Counted from the stretch's first letter, positions 1-9,126 are shown. The stretch: 64,000 bases of DNA from RXIX01 sp003989075 (GCA_029780415.1 JAKOYN010000117.1:27647-91646), one strand, 5' to 3'. Notes: generated from the letters alone by a model not told the origin. Made by a program: numbers and translations.

Positions 1-1287
1 CGCCTGTTGACCTGTTATGCATGCCTGTGGCTGGTACTGACCCTGCCCGGCCTGAGTGGTTGCTCGCCCGCCGAGCACCCCTCGGTCGTGACCGTGGATT
101 TCTGGGCGATGGGTCAGGAGGGCGAACAGCTGCGGGCGCTGCTGCCGGAATTCGAGCGCCGCCATCCCGGTATCCGCGTGCGTGTGCAGCAGGTGCCGTG
201 GAGCGCCGCCCATGAAAAGCTGCTGACCGCCTATGCCGGCGGCGCCCTGCCCGACCTGTTCCAGCTTGGCAATACCTGGATTCCCGAATTCGTCGCCCTG
301 GGTGCCCTCGCGCCGCTGGATGAACGGGTGCGCGCCTGGCCGGCGGCAGCCCTTGCCGACTATTTCCCCGGCATCCTCGCCACCAATCGCCTCGATGGCC
401 GCTTGCACGCCCTGCCCTGGTATGTCGATACCCGGCTGTTTTTCTATCGGACTGATCTGCTGGCCGCCGCCGGTTTTGCCGCGCCGCCTGCGACTTGGGC
501 GGAATGGCTGCGGGCCTTTGCTGCGCTCAGGCATCGCGATGGCGCGGACCGCTATGCACTGCTGCTGCCGATCAATGAATGGCAACTGCCGGTGATTCTG
601 GCCCTGCAGCGTGGCGCGCCCCTGCTGCGTGATCAGGATCAATATGGCGATTTTCGCGAGCCGCGCTTTCGCGAAGCCTTCACCTTCTACCTGAGCCTGT
701 TCGAGCAGGGACTGGCGCCGCCGGTTGGGAATACCCAGATGGCCAATCTCTATCAGGAATTCGCCCGCGGCTATTTTGCCGTCTATGCCAGCGGGCCGTG
801 GAACATCGGCGAATTTCAGCGACGCCTGCCGGCGGACCTGCAGGGGCACTGGAGCACCGCGCCGCTGCCGGGCTTTGACAGTGGGCCGGGCGTGTCGCTG
901 GCCGGCGGCGCCAGTCTGGCACTGAACCGCGCCTCGCCGCGTCAGGATGCCGCCTGGGCGCTGCTGGAATTCCTCGCTGAGCCAGCGCAGCAGGCGCGCT
1001 TTTACCAGTTGACCGGCGATCTGCCGGCGCGGCAATCGGCCTGGAACGATCCGGCGCTGCTGAGCAATCGCCAGGCCGCCGCCTTTCGTGAGCAGTTGCG
1101 TTTTCTGCGCGCGACGCCGGCGATTCCCGAATGGGAGCGCATTGCCAGCCGCATCGCCTATTACGCTGAGCAGGCGGTGCGCGGTGCGTTGAGCGTCGAT
1201 GCGGCACTGACCGCACTGGACCGGGACGTGGATCGTATTCTGGAAAAGCGCCGCTGGCTGCTGGCCCGGAAAGTGGCAGCGCCATGA
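1..1287 (+). CDS. Sugar ABC transporter substrate-binding lipoprotein (5' end uncertain)
   Basis: This is an extracytoplasmic solute-binding protein of the family-1 (maltose/sn-glycerol-3-phosphate/oligosaccharide) type. It would deliver a sugar to the membrane permease encoded next to it. A hydrophobic leader ends in the lipobox LSGC, predicting a lipid anchor on that Cys. The mature part starts with the usual beta strand (VTVDFWAMG) and the stretch around LPEFERRHPGIRV is typical of the family. The first start codon in the window is a TTG at position 7, but the frame is open to the window edge and the leader lacks basic residues, so the true start is probably just upstream. The 3' end overlaps the permease gene by 4 bp. 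The substrate cannot be told from sequence. Confidence 0.85.
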   Translation, partial: RLLTCYACLWLVLTLPGLSGCSPAEHPSVVTVDFWAMGQEGEQLRALLPEFERRHPGIRVRVQQVPWSAAHEKLLTAYAGGALPDLFQLGNTWIPEFVALGALAPLDERVRAWPAAALADYFPGILATNRLDGRLHALPWYVDTRLFFYRTDLLAAAGFAAPPATWAEWLRAFAALRHRDGADRYALLLPINEWQLPVILALQRGAPLLRDQDQYGDFREPRFREAFTFYLSLFEQGLAPPVGNTQMANLYQEFARGYFAVYASGPWNIGEFQRRLPADLQGHWSTAPLPGFDSGPGVSLAGGASLALNRASPRQDAAWALLEFLAEPAQQARFYQLTGDLPARQSAWNDPALLSNRQAAAFREQLRFLRATPAIPEWERIASRIAYYAEQAVRGALSVDAALTALDRDVDRILEKRRWLLARKVAAP

Positions 1288-2171
1288 ACGGCTACGAGCG
1301 GCAACTGGCGCGCAGCGGCTGGGCCTTCCTGGCGCCGGCGCTGCTGCTGATCGCGGTATTTTTCTTCCTGCCCGTGCTGGCGGCGCTGCTGCTGAGTTTC
1401 ACCGATTTCGACATTTATGCCCTCGGCGATCTGCGCCGGCTGCGCTTTGTCGGTCTGGAGAATTACACGCAGTTACTGCAAAGCCCGCTGTTCTGGACTG
1501 CGCTGGGCAATACCGGCTATTTCGTGCTGCTCGGTGGGCCGCTGTCGGTGGCAGTATCGCTGGGCGCGGCGCTGCTGGTGAATGCGCGCCTGAACCGCTT
1601 TCCGGGTCTGTTTCGCACGGCGCTGTTCCTGCCGGTGGTGACTACGCTGGTGGCGGTGGCGGTGGTCTGGCGCTATCTCTATCACCCGCGCTACGGCCTG
1701 CTCAATTACGGTCTGAGCCTGTTGGGTATCGCGCCGATCGATTGGCTGGGTGATCCGGACTGGGCGATGCCGGCGATCATCCTGATGGCGGTGTGGAAGA
1801 ATTTCGGCTTCAACATGATCATCTTCATCGCCGGCCTGCAGAATATTCCCATCCAGCTTTATGAAGCGGCGCGTATTGATGGCGCCAGCACCGGCCAGCA
1901 GTTCCGCCACATCACCCTGCCGCAGTTGGGTCCGACCTTTCTGTTCGTGGCCCTGATGACCATGATTGGCTACTTCCAGGTGTTCGCCGAGCCCTATGTG
2001 ATGACCCAGGGCGGCCCAGCCAACCGCACCCTGAGCGTGGTGCTGCTGATGTACGAGGAAGGTTTTCGCTGGTGGAACATGGGCTATGCCTCGGCAATGG
2101 CCTTTGTGCTGTTCGCGCTGATTCTGGCCGGGACCGCGCTGCAACTGCTGCTGCGCCGCCGCGCGCGATAG
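1284..2171 (+). CDS. Sugar ABC transporter permease, MalF/UgpA type
   Basis: This is an inner-membrane permease subunit of 295 residues with about six hydrophobic segments. The EAA loop near residues 193-220 (EAARIDGAS...LPQLGP) is the contact with the ATPase. Its ATG overlaps the stop of the binding-protein gene, so the two are translationally coupled. Carbohydrate importers normally carry a second, MalG-type permease directly downstream. Here the next gene is an unrelated small TPR-like protein, so the second permease and the ATPase must lie upstream of the window or elsewhere. Function as a sugar importer is secure at family level only. Confidence 0.88.
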   Translation: MNGYERQLARSGWAFLAPALLLIAVFFFLPVLAALLLSFTDFDIYALGDLRRLRFVGLENYTQLLQSPLFWTALGNTGYFVLLGGPLSVAVSLGAALLVNARLNRFPGLFRTALFLPVVTTLVAVAVVWRYLYHPRYGLLNYGLSLLGIAPIDWLGDPDWAMPAIILMAVWKNFGFNMIIFIAGLQNIPIQLYEAARIDGASTGQQFRHITLPQLGPTFLFVALMTMIGYFQVFAEPYVMTQGGPANRTLSVVLLMYEEGFRWWNMGYASAMAFVLFALILAGTALQLLLRRRAR

Positions 2172-2244
2172 GGAACGATTGCAAGCCGGGCGGCACATGT
2201 CAAAATGCGGCCAAAAACGCCAGGATTGTAGACGAGGATTCCCG

Positions 2245-2610
2245 ATGGAGAACACAACGGCCACCGAACTGTACGCTCAGGTTTACCGGCAGTGGCAGGA
2301 GGTCGTCGAACTGGGCCTGCATGAATCCGAGGATATTGTCAACGGCATCATGCCGCCGCTGGCGCGGGCACTCAGTCTGGAGCCGGATTATCTGCCTGCC
2401 CTCGACCTGCTCAGCGACCTGCTCATGGAGCTGGGCGCCTATGAGGAAGCGGTCGAATTGGTGGAAAGGATGCTGGTCCTGTGTCCGGATGATCCAGGCT
2501 ATCGCGGTAAGCTGGATGCGCTGGCTGGGGAGGGTAACCGCCGGCGCAGTATCCGCGCCTATCTGCATCAGAAGCGGCAGCAGGTCTTGAGCCGGGTAGT
2601 GGCCCGCTAG
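2245..2610 (+). CDS. Small TPR-like protein
   Basis: The 121-residue product is acidic and mostly helical. A helix pair around residues 45-90 (ALSLEPDYLPALDLLSDLL...AYEEAVELVERMLVLCPDDP) has the spacing of a tetratricopeptide repeat, a protein-interaction module. There is no signal peptide, so it should be cytosolic. The ATG at 2245 is preceded by GACGAGG, which fits a ribosome-binding site better than the in-frame starts further upstream. The next gene follows after 31 bp and may be co-transcribed. Beyond the repeat I do not recognise it. Confidence 0.7.
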   Translation: MENTTATELYAQVYRQWQEVVELGLHESEDIVNGIMPPLARALSLEPDYLPALDLLSDLLMELGAYEEAVELVERMLVLCPDDPGYRGKLDALAGEGNRRRSIRAYLHQKRQQVLSRVVAR

Positions 2611-2641
2611 CGCGCATTCCCTTATCTCGGAGATCAACGCA

Positions 2642-3034
2642 ATGGCCCAGGACATTAGCGAATTATTTGCCCAGGCGCTGGACCGGCAGCGCAGCAGACA
2701 CGAGCAGGAACAGACCCGCAACGACGATGGCCTGTCGGTTCTGGAGCGCGATTTTGAACGGGTCAAGGATGAGGTGCGCAAGCTCAAGCCGCTGATCGAG
2801 AGCCACCCCCGGGTGAACTATTTCTGGATCTTCACCGACAAGATCATCGTTGATCTGCGTACCGGCCCGCGCCAGAACACCGTGCAACTGACCGTGCAGC
2901 TTTATCACCCCGGCAACAGCCGCTTCAAGCGGGGCATCTACGGCTATCAGGCCTGTGGCTACGAAATGGCGCTGGCCAGCGTGGACGAAGCGGTGAGCTT
3001 TTTCGCCACCCAGTGCGGCAAGCTGCTGGCCTGA
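2642..3034 (+). CDS. Conserved-looking hypothetical protein, 130 aa
   Basis: I do not recognise this protein. Residues 1-50 are charged and helical, probably a coiled coil. Residues 60-130 look like a compact alpha/beta domain rich in beta strands (KIIVDLRTG, NTVQLTVQLYHPG) and aromatic residues. There is no signal peptide or membrane segment. A GGAG-type ribosome-binding site lies about 8 bp before the ATG. It sits between the TPR-like gene and the XPB helicase gene on the same strand, so it could belong to either unit. GC content and codon use look like those of its neighbours. Confidence 0.6.
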   Translation: MAQDISELFAQALDRQRSRHEQEQTRNDDGLSVLERDFERVKDEVRKLKPLIESHPRVNYFWIFTDKIIVDLRTGPRQNTVQLTVQLYHPGNSRFKRGIYGYQACGYEMALASVDEAVSFFATQCGKLLA

Positions 3035-3068
3035 ACGGCGGTCTGAACACCCCGCAGCCGATGCCCCG

Positions 3069-4589
3069 GTGAGCAAGGACCCGCGCGACCGCGTCCAGGA
3101 CAATCCCGGCATCTATCGCAGCGACCGCGATAGCCTGCAGGGCACGGAGCGCGCGCTGCGCTTCGATCGTGGCACGCTGCTGCTGGAAGGCGTCGCGGAA
3201 CTGCCCGCCGCACTCGCCTGCTGGTTCCAGTATGACCCGCGCGTTGCTGCCTACCGCGCCCCGGCGCACTGTTACAGCGACATCATCGGCCCGCTCAAAG
3301 CTACACTGGCCCGTAATCACGCCCCCCGCTATCAGCGGCGCGACCTGGATTGCGCGCTGCAGATGACGCCCTATCCGCATCAGCAGGAGGCGCTGGCCGC
3401 CTGGCAGGGCGCGCGCGGGCGCGGCGTGGTGGTGCTGCCGACCGGTGCCGGCAAGACCCTGCTCGGACTGCTGGCGCTGAGCTGGGCGCGCCGTGATGGC
3501 CTGATCCTGGTGCCGACCCTGGACCTGATGCAGCAGTGGTACGCGCTGCTGCGCGCCGCCTTCCCCGATCAGGAGATCGGCCTGATCGGTGGGGGCTATC
3601 ACGAACCGCGCATGCTGACCATCGCCACCTACGATTCCGCCGCCCGCCATATCGAGCGCCTCGGCGACCGCTTCGGTCTGCTGATCTTCGACGAGGCGCA
3701 TCATTTGCCCTCGGAGTTCTATCGCAGCATTGCCGAATTCTCGCTGGCGCCGTACCGGCTCGGCCTGACCGCGACCCCGGAACGCAGCGATGGCCGCGAC
3801 GCCGATCTGCTTGAGCTGATCGGCCCGGTGGTTTATCGGCGGCAACCGGAACAACTGGCCGGGGATGTGCTGGCGGCGTTCCAGATCCGCCCGGTCCATG
3901 TCGATCTTTCGCCCAGCGAGCGCGTTGCGTATCAGCAGGCCCTGGATGAGCGCAATGCCTTTCTGCAGGCGCAGCGCATCAGCCTGGGCACACTGGAGGG
4001 CTGGAATCGCTTCGTAATGTGCTCAGCGCGCAGCAGTGACGGGCGCCGTGCCATGCGTGCCCATCGTGACGCCCGGCGCATCGCCCATGCCACCCCGGCC
4101 AAGCTGCGCGTCCTGGGCATGATCCTCGCCAACCATCCGCAGGCGAAAACGGTGATCTTCACCGAAGACAACGCCACCGCCTATGAAGTCTCGCAGCGGT
4201 TTCTCATCCCCTGCCTGACCCATCAGACCCTGCTCAAGGAACGCCAGGACATCCTCGACCGTTTCAAGAGCAGCGCCTACCGCGCCATCGTCACCAGCAA
4301 TGTGCTCAACGAAGGCGTGGATGTGCCCGACGCCTCAATCGGAGTGATCCTGTCCGGCAGCGCTTCGGCACGCGAATTCGTGCAGCGGCTCGGGCGCATC
4401 CTGCGCCGTGGCGATGGCAAGCAGGCGCTGCTGTACGAAGTGATCGCCCGAGCAACCGGTGAGGAACGGGTTGCCGACCGGCGCCGCACCGCGCCGCAGG
4501 CGCGCCCATCGCCGGAACGGATCGCGGCCACACTGGCGCTGTTCGAGACGCTCGAACCGCCGGCCGATGCCGGCGAGCCCGACCGCTGA
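3069..4589 (+). CDS. XPB/Rad25-type superfamily 2 DNA helicase
   Basis: This is an ATP-dependent DNA helicase or translocase of the XPB family, which opens DNA during nucleotide excision repair. An N-terminal damage-recognition-like region (about residues 1-95) precedes the Walker A motif LPTGAGKT near 123-130, the DEAH box near 207 and the TATP motif. The second RecA fold ends in the XPB hallmark GRILRRGDGKQALLYE followed by an Arg-rich patch. The RED motif that follows TATP in XPB proteins reads RSD here (residues 239-241). The start is a GTG at 3069. The stop overlaps the ATG of the Bax1-like gene, the arrangement of archaeal XPB-Bax1 pairs, which supports a helicase-nuclease complex. Confidence 0.87.
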   Translation: MSKDPRDRVQDNPGIYRSDRDSLQGTERALRFDRGTLLLEGVAELPAALACWFQYDPRVAAYRAPAHCYSDIIGPLKATLARNHAPRYQRRDLDCALQMTPYPHQQEALAAWQGARGRGVVVLPTGAGKTLLGLLALSWARRDGLILVPTLDLMQQWYALLRAAFPDQEIGLIGGGYHEPRMLTIATYDSAARHIERLGDRFGLLIFDEAHHLPSEFYRSIAEFSLAPYRLGLTATPERSDGRDADLLELIGPVVYRRQPEQLAGDVLAAFQIRPVHVDLSPSERVAYQQALDERNAFLQAQRISLGTLEGWNRFVMCSARSSDGRRAMRAHRDARRIAHATPAKLRVLGMILANHPQAKTVIFTEDNATAYEVSQRFLIPCLTHQTLLKERQDILDRFKSSAYRAIVTSNVLNEGVDVPDASIGVILSGSASAREFVQRLGRILRRGDGKQALLYEVIARATGEERVADRRRTAPQARPSPERIAATLALFETLEPPADAGEPDR

Positions 4590-5764
4590 TGCTGCCTTCC
4601 GAGCTGCTGTTTTCCCACCGGCGCGGCGCCCAGGTGTATCCACGTTTTCTGCGCCGCGAGCATCTGCCCTGGGCCGAACAGGTGCTGGCGCTGATCAGCG
4701 AGCACCAGCACCGCCGCCGCGGCGAACTGCAGGCAGCGCTGCGCGCGCTGGAAGGCGATTCACCCGATTACCGGATCGTGCGCGGCTTTGCTCATCTGGC
4801 GCTGAATGCCGCCGAGTTCACCCTCGCCACCGGAGATCTACAACCCGAGCAATTGCGCCGCGAACTGTTCACCCTGGCGGCGGAACACGGTGGCTATGGT
4901 GAAGGCGCGGCCCAAGCGATCCTCGATGCAGTCGCGCCGCGCTATCAACTCGATGCCGCCACCCTGCGCGAGGCGCTCTACGCCGACCTGCCTGAATACC
5001 ACCTGCTCACCGTGCTGCCCGACTTCACACCGGAGCGGCTGCTGGATCGCTACAACCTTGCTCAAGCGCAGGGTCTCTTGTATTCGGCGCTGTCCCTGCG
5101 CCTGATCGCCCACCGCAACGTGCCCGGCGAATACCGGCGCCTGTTCCGTCAGCTCAAGTTCCATGGCCTGATGTACGCGGTCGAGGGGCATCTCGATGAC
5201 GGCTATCAGATCTACGTCGATGGGCCGGCCAGCCTGTTCAGGCAGACCCGCAAATATGGCCTGCACATGGCCATGTTCCTGCCGGCGCTGCTGCGGGTCA
5301 GTCGCTGGTCGATGGAAGCGGTGCTGCAGCGCGATGGCCAGGAATTGCGCTATAGCCTGGATTCGCGGTCACCGCTGCGTGCGCTGGACGCGCCACCGCC
5401 GGCCTATGACAGCCTGCTGGAAGAACGCTTTGCATTGCGCTGGGATAAGCTGGGCACGCCCTGGACCCTGGAGCGCGAGGTGGAAATCGTCGATCTGAAA
5501 GGCACGGTGTTTGTGCCTGATTTCGCCCTGCGCCACGCTGATGGCCGGGTTGCCTATATTGAAATCATGGGCTTCTGGCACCCGGACTATCTGCGTCGCA
5601 AGCTGGACAAGCTGCGCCGCGCCGCCATGCCGAATCTGATTGTTGCCGTTTCCGCGCGCCTGAATGCCGGTATGCAAGATTTTCGCGACATTCCCGGTCC
5701 GGTGATATTCTTTAAGGGTAAGCTGGAACCCCAACCCGTTCTCAATATTCTGGAGGGCCTGTAA
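4589..5764 (+). CDS. Bax1-like nuclease (DUF790 family)
   Basis: This is the partner nuclease of the XPB helicase encoded immediately upstream. In archaea Bax1 binds XPB and cuts DNA next to the opened bubble. The protein begins MLPSELL and has the 391-residue length of the family. Its C-terminal nuclease core is visible as VPDF (D311), then YIEIMGFW (E325), then a Lys-rich helix (YLRRKLDKLRR). This is a PD-(D/E)XK variant in which the canonical Lys is replaced, as seen in DUF790 proteins. The ATG overlaps the helicase stop, so the two should be made in linked amounts. It is uncommon in Gammaproteobacteria as far as I know. Confidence 0.85.
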   Translation: MLPSELLFSHRRGAQVYPRFLRREHLPWAEQVLALISEHQHRRRGELQAALRALEGDSPDYRIVRGFAHLALNAAEFTLATGDLQPEQLRRELFTLAAEHGGYGEGAAQAILDAVAPRYQLDAATLREALYADLPEYHLLTVLPDFTPERLLDRYNLAQAQGLLYSALSLRLIAHRNVPGEYRRLFRQLKFHGLMYAVEGHLDDGYQIYVDGPASLFRQTRKYGLHMAMFLPALLRVSRWSMEAVLQRDGQELRYSLDSRSPLRALDAPPPAYDSLLEERFALRWDKLGTPWTLEREVEIVDLKGTVFVPDFALRHADGRVAYIEIMGFWHPDYLRRKLDKLRRAAMPNLIVAVSARLNAGMQDFRDIPGPVIFFKGKLEPQPVLNILEGL

Positions 5765-5770
5765 TTGCAC

Positions 5771-6886
5771 ATGCGATTTTATGCGGGCAGCAAACCGCTG
5801 GTGCTGTCCTTTGCGTTTCTTTTCGGCCTGCTGCTGAATGTAGCGACGCTGGCGGCACCCGAGGCCATCGGCACCCTGGCTGAGTCCCGGGGCAAGGTCG
5901 AGATCAACGGTGCCGCGGTCACGCCGGGCGCCGAGCTGCGCCTGGGCATGCGGGTCGCAACCGGCAGCAGCAGCCAGGCGGTGTTGAAGTTTGCCGATGG
6001 CCAAACCGTCGTTGTCGGTCCCGAGTCGGTGTTCTGGATCAAGGATTATCGCTACGCTGGCAACAAGCCGCAGGAGAACCGCTTCAGTGCGGAGCTGGTG
6101 GAGGGCGGGATGCGCTTCATTTCCGGGGCACTCGCCAAGGAAACTCCGCAGGCGGTGGAAGTCGATACCCCGGTCGCTACGATCGGTGTGCGTGGCACTG
6201 ACTTCACTGCAGTTCTGGGCAGCCTGTGCATGATGGTGCGGGAAGGCAATGTCGTCGTGACCAGTGGTGGCCAGAGCATCGTCGCCGCGCCGGGTCAGAT
6301 TCTGTTCGTACAGGACAAGCTCACGCCGCCGCGCTTCATTCCCGCGCCGGAGTTGCGCGCACCCTGCGCCGTCATTCAGGACAGCGCTACTGCGCCGCCC
6401 CGGGCAACCGCCAGTTGTGCCTGCGGTATTCTGACCCGGCAGAACGCCAGCGGGGTTTATGAGTTCTCGTTACCGGGTGCTGCTGGTGGAGCGGGTGCTG
6501 GTGGTGGAGCGGGTGCTGGTGGTGGAGCAGGCGCGGGTGGTGGAGCAGGTGCAGGTGCCGGCGCAGGTGCCGGAGCAGGTGCTGGTGCTGGTGGTAGTGG
6601 AGCAGGTGCTGGTGCTGGTGGAGCCGGTGCCGGTGCAGGTGCCGCCGCAGCGGGCGCGGAAGCCAGTGCAGGTGCAGCCAGTGCAGGTGCAGCCAGTGCA
6701 GGTGCGGCCAGTGCAGGTGCAGCCAGTGCAGGTGCAGCCAGTGCAGCAGTGGCCAGTGGCATCACTCTTGGGGGTGTCACCATCGGCACGACCACCGCTA
6801 TCGTAGCCGGCGTCGCAGCGGCGGCGGCTGTTGGCGTAGCCGTCGAAAATAACAACAACAAGGACAATCCGCCCGCCTCGCCCTGA
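5771..6886 (+). CDS. FecR-domain protein with Gly/Ala repeat tail
   Basis: This exported protein has an N-terminal signal sequence (about residues 1-29, ending TLAAP). A FecR domain covers about residues 35-190 and includes the signature VATIGVRGTDF. Unlike FecR anti-sigma proteins it has no cytoplasmic N-terminal helix domain, so a sigma-factor role is unlikely. After a Cys-containing linker (CACGIL) comes a low-complexity region of Gly-Ala repeats and then SAGAA repeats. A C-terminal hydrophobic stretch (TAIVAGVAAAAAVGVAV) and a short NNNNKDNPPASP tail follow. The ATG at 5771 is preferred over an in-frame TTG 6 bp upstream. It ends 15 bp from the convergent CHASE2-cyclase gene; FecR and CHASE2 genes are frequent neighbours, suggesting joint envelope sensing. 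Confidence 0.8.
   Translation: MRFYAGSKPLVLSFAFLFGLLLNVATLAAPEAIGTLAESRGKVEINGAAVTPGAELRLGMRVATGSSSQAVLKFADGQTVVVGPESVFWIKDYRYAGNKPQENRFSAELVEGGMRFISGALAKETPQAVEVDTPVATIGVRGTDFTAVLGSLCMMVREGNVVVTSGGQSIVAAPGQILFVQDKLTPPRFIPAPELRAPCAVIQDSATAPPRATASCACGILTRQNASGVYEFSLPGAAGGAGAGGGAGAGGGAGAGGGAGAGAGAGAGAGAGAGGSGAGAGAGGAGAGAGAAAAGAEASAGAASAGAASAGAASAGAASAGAASAAVASGITLGGVTIGTTTAIVAGVAAAAAVGVAVENNNNKDNPPASP
6477..6746 (+). repeat. Coding tandem repeats (18-nt and 15-nt units)
   Basis: Two tandem arrays lie inside the FecR-domain gene. The first, from about 6477 to 6560, repeats an 18-nt unit of the type GAGCGGGTGCTGGTGGTG and grades into irregular GGTGC-rich repeats. The second, 6662-6746, has five near-identical copies of the 15-nt unit GCCAGTGCAGGTGCA plus a diverged sixth. 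All units are multiples of three, so copy-number change keeps the frame and only alters the length of the Gly/Ala tail. Slipped-strand length variation between strains is a reasonable expectation. Confidence 0.85.
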
Positions 6887-6901
6887 GGCGGTGCTCCTGC
6901 C

Positions 6902-9121
6902 TTACTTCGTCGTCAGGTCGAAGACGCCGTCCCAGTCCGCCTCGGGCGGGGCGGCGCGCAGAGCAACTGCCCGTTCCCAGTACAGCTCATACAGAAGCGT
7001 TCCCGGCTGGCGTTTCAGTAGCCGGTCAAAGGCCTGTTCCGCCGCCAGCCATTCGCCGGCGCGGAACAGCGTCAGCGCCGCCATGTAGTCGCTCAGTTCG
7101 GCGAGCTGGCGATCATCCAGCTCCCCGGCCAGGCCCAGCGGTTCGTAGAGCGTCACCGGCTGGCTGCGTCCCTTTACCCGCACCCGGTCCAGTTCGCGGC
7201 ATATGATTTCCGGTGCCAGCGCCCGGGTATATTCGCTCATGACAATCGCCACCCCGTACTGCTTGGCGGTACCCTCCATGCGCGAGGCCAGATTCACCGC
7301 ATCGCCCAGCACCGTATAGGAACGGCGGAACTCCGAACCCATGTTGCCTACGCTCATCATGCCGCTGTTGATGCCGATGCGCGCCCGCAGCAACGGCCAG
7401 TTCCGGGCGCGCAATTCCGGCTCCATCGCCCGCAGGCGCGCCACCATTTCCAGTGCCGCGCGCACCGCATGCCGGCCATGCTCGGCATCGGCCAGTGGCG
7501 CGCCCCAGAACGCCATGATTGCATCACCGATATACTTGTCGATGGTCCCACGCTGCTCGTGGATGATCCGGGTCAGCGGCGTCAGGTAGAACTGCATCAG
7601 CCGGCTCAGCTCGCGCGGCTCCAGTTGTTCAGAGATGGACGTAAAGCCCTCAATATCGCTGAACAGCACGGTCATCGCCCGGCTCTCACCCTCCTGCGAG
7701 AACTGAAGCTGGCCACGGCTCATTTCGGCGACGATCTCCCGTGGCACATACTGGCCAAACAGCCGGGTGATGTGCCGTTCGCGCCGCGCCTCGATGAAGA
7801 CGTTGTAGCTGCTGTTCAGGACATACAAACTCAGCAACAGTACCAGGGGCGGCGCCAGCGCTACAATCAGACCCTGCGTTTGCCACAGTTCCAGATTGAC
7901 CCCAAACAGCGCCAGCGCCGTACCCATGCTCAGCAGCAGGGCCCACAGTGGCGCCAATGAACCTGCCAGCGCCCCGAGCAGCCCGACCAGCAGCAGTTGC
8001 ACCATATCCACCCCGGCTGCGTAGGGCGGGCGGACGCGGAAATTCTGATCGAGCAGGCCGGCGATCAGGTTGGCGTTCACTTCGACACCGGGATAGACGT
8101 TCTGCACCGGGGTGGCGCGCAGATCGAGCAGACCGGCCGCAGTGGTACCAACCAGGACCACAGCACCATTGAGCAGTTTGGGATCGGCGCGTCCGTGCAG
8201 CACATCAGCGGCGGCCACATAGGGAAAGCTGCCCTGTCGGCCCCGATAGGGCACCTGCACCGCGCCCTCGGCATCCAGCGGCACCTGAAAACCGCCCAGG
8301 CGCAGTGCCTCCAGGCGCGCTTCCTGGCTGCCGTAACCGGTCGCGGTCACGAATTCCAGCGGTGGCTGGCCAAGCAGGGCGCGCACCACGGCCAGCGCCA
8401 GATGTTCATAAATCCCATCCTCGTAGCGGACCAGCAGGGGTACCCGCCGGAACACGCCATCGCTATCCACCAGTGGGCTGTTGAAAAAACCGCCGCCCAG
8501 CGCGCTGGTCTGCAGCAGCGGCAGGTTGGCGCCATAACCGGATGCCGCGCGCAGCGTCGCGCTCGCACCCGGCGGCAGATCGGACATCCGGGCCACTGGT
8601 ACGGGCAACACCCCAACGCGCGTCTGAGTGCCCGGCGCGCTCTGGTTATCGAAGAAATAGCCCAGCACCACCGGCCGTTCGCTCAGAGCGGCGGCAAATC
8701 GCCGGTCCGGGTCCAGTTCCTGACGCAGCGTTTCCAGCATGGCGCGCGGCGCAGCCTCGGCGCCCAGCGGCCCGGCAAGCAGGGTTTGGAACAGATCATC
8801 CTGGTTATCGGCCTCAGCAAACACGACGTCGAAGCCCAGCACCGCAACCTGATAGCGTGTGAACAACTGCTCGACCAGCATCGCCAGGCGATCACGCGAC
8901 CAGGGCCATTGTCCTTCCTCGCGCAGGCTGCGCTCATCGATATCGACAATAACGATGCGCGGGTCAAGTCCGCCCGGCAGCAGCAGCCGCAGCCGGGCGT
9001 CATAGGCCAGATTCTCGATCTGTTGCAGGAAGGGCCAGGACAGCCAGCCGCCAGCGTTGAACATGAACAGCGCGATGATCGCCAGGTTCAATGCCCACTT
9101 GATACTGCCGTGCAGGCTCAT
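6902..9121 (-). CDS. CHASE2-domain adenylate cyclase
   Basis: This membrane-bound class III nucleotide cyclase has 739 residues. An N-terminal membrane anchor is followed by a periplasmic CHASE2 sensor (about 30-340, containing IVIVDIDERSL), three membrane segments (about 350-430), and a cytoplasmic cyclase domain (about 480-660). The metal-binding Asp residues are in FSDIEGFT and YIGDAIMAFW. Transition-state Asn and Arg are in GDAVNLASR, with the Lys/Asp pair that favours ATP over GTP. A C-terminal segment of about 70 residues looks helical and TPR-like. It should convert ATP to cAMP in response to an envelope signal. The DUF2845 gene lies 5 bp upstream and the FecR gene converges on it. Confidence 0.9.
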   Translation of the reverse strand: MSLHGSIKWALNLAIIALFMFNAGGWLSWPFLQQIENLAYDARLRLLLPGGLDPRIVIVDIDERSLREEGQWPWSRDRLAMLVEQLFTRYQVAVLGFDVVFAEADNQDDLFQTLLAGPLGAEAAPRAMLETLRQELDPDRRFAAALSERPVVLGYFFDNQSAPGTQTRVGVLPVPVARMSDLPPGASATLRAASGYGANLPLLQTSALGGGFFNSPLVDSDGVFRRVPLLVRYEDGIYEHLALAVVRALLGQPPLEFVTATGYGSQEARLEALRLGGFQVPLDAEGAVQVPYRGRQGSFPYVAAADVLHGRADPKLLNGAVVLVGTTAAGLLDLRATPVQNVYPGVEVNANLIAGLLDQNFRVRPPYAAGVDMVQLLLVGLLGALAGSLAPLWALLLSMGTALALFGVNLELWQTQGLIVALAPPLVLLLSLYVLNSSYNVFIEARRERHITRLFGQYVPREIVAEMSRGQLQFSQEGESRAMTVLFSDIEGFTSISEQLEPRELSRLMQFYLTPLTRIIHEQRGTIDKYIGDAIMAFWGAPLADAEHGRHAVRAALEMVARLRAMEPELRARNWPLLRARIGINSGMMSVGNMGSEFRRSYTVLGDAVNLASRMEGTAKQYGVAIVMSEYTRALAPEIICRELDRVRVKGRSQPVTLYEPLGLAGELDDRQLAELSDYMAALTLFRAGEWLAAEQAFDRLLKRQPGTLLYELYWERAVALRAAPPEADWDGVFDLTTK

Positions 9122-9126
9122 GAGGG

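Noticed and set aside
6457..6867. Pro/Ala-rich and Val/Glu-rich frames in the repeat part of the FecR-domain gene
   Set aside because: They arise because the tandem repeats are open in several frames; the FecR frame has the signal peptide and domain.
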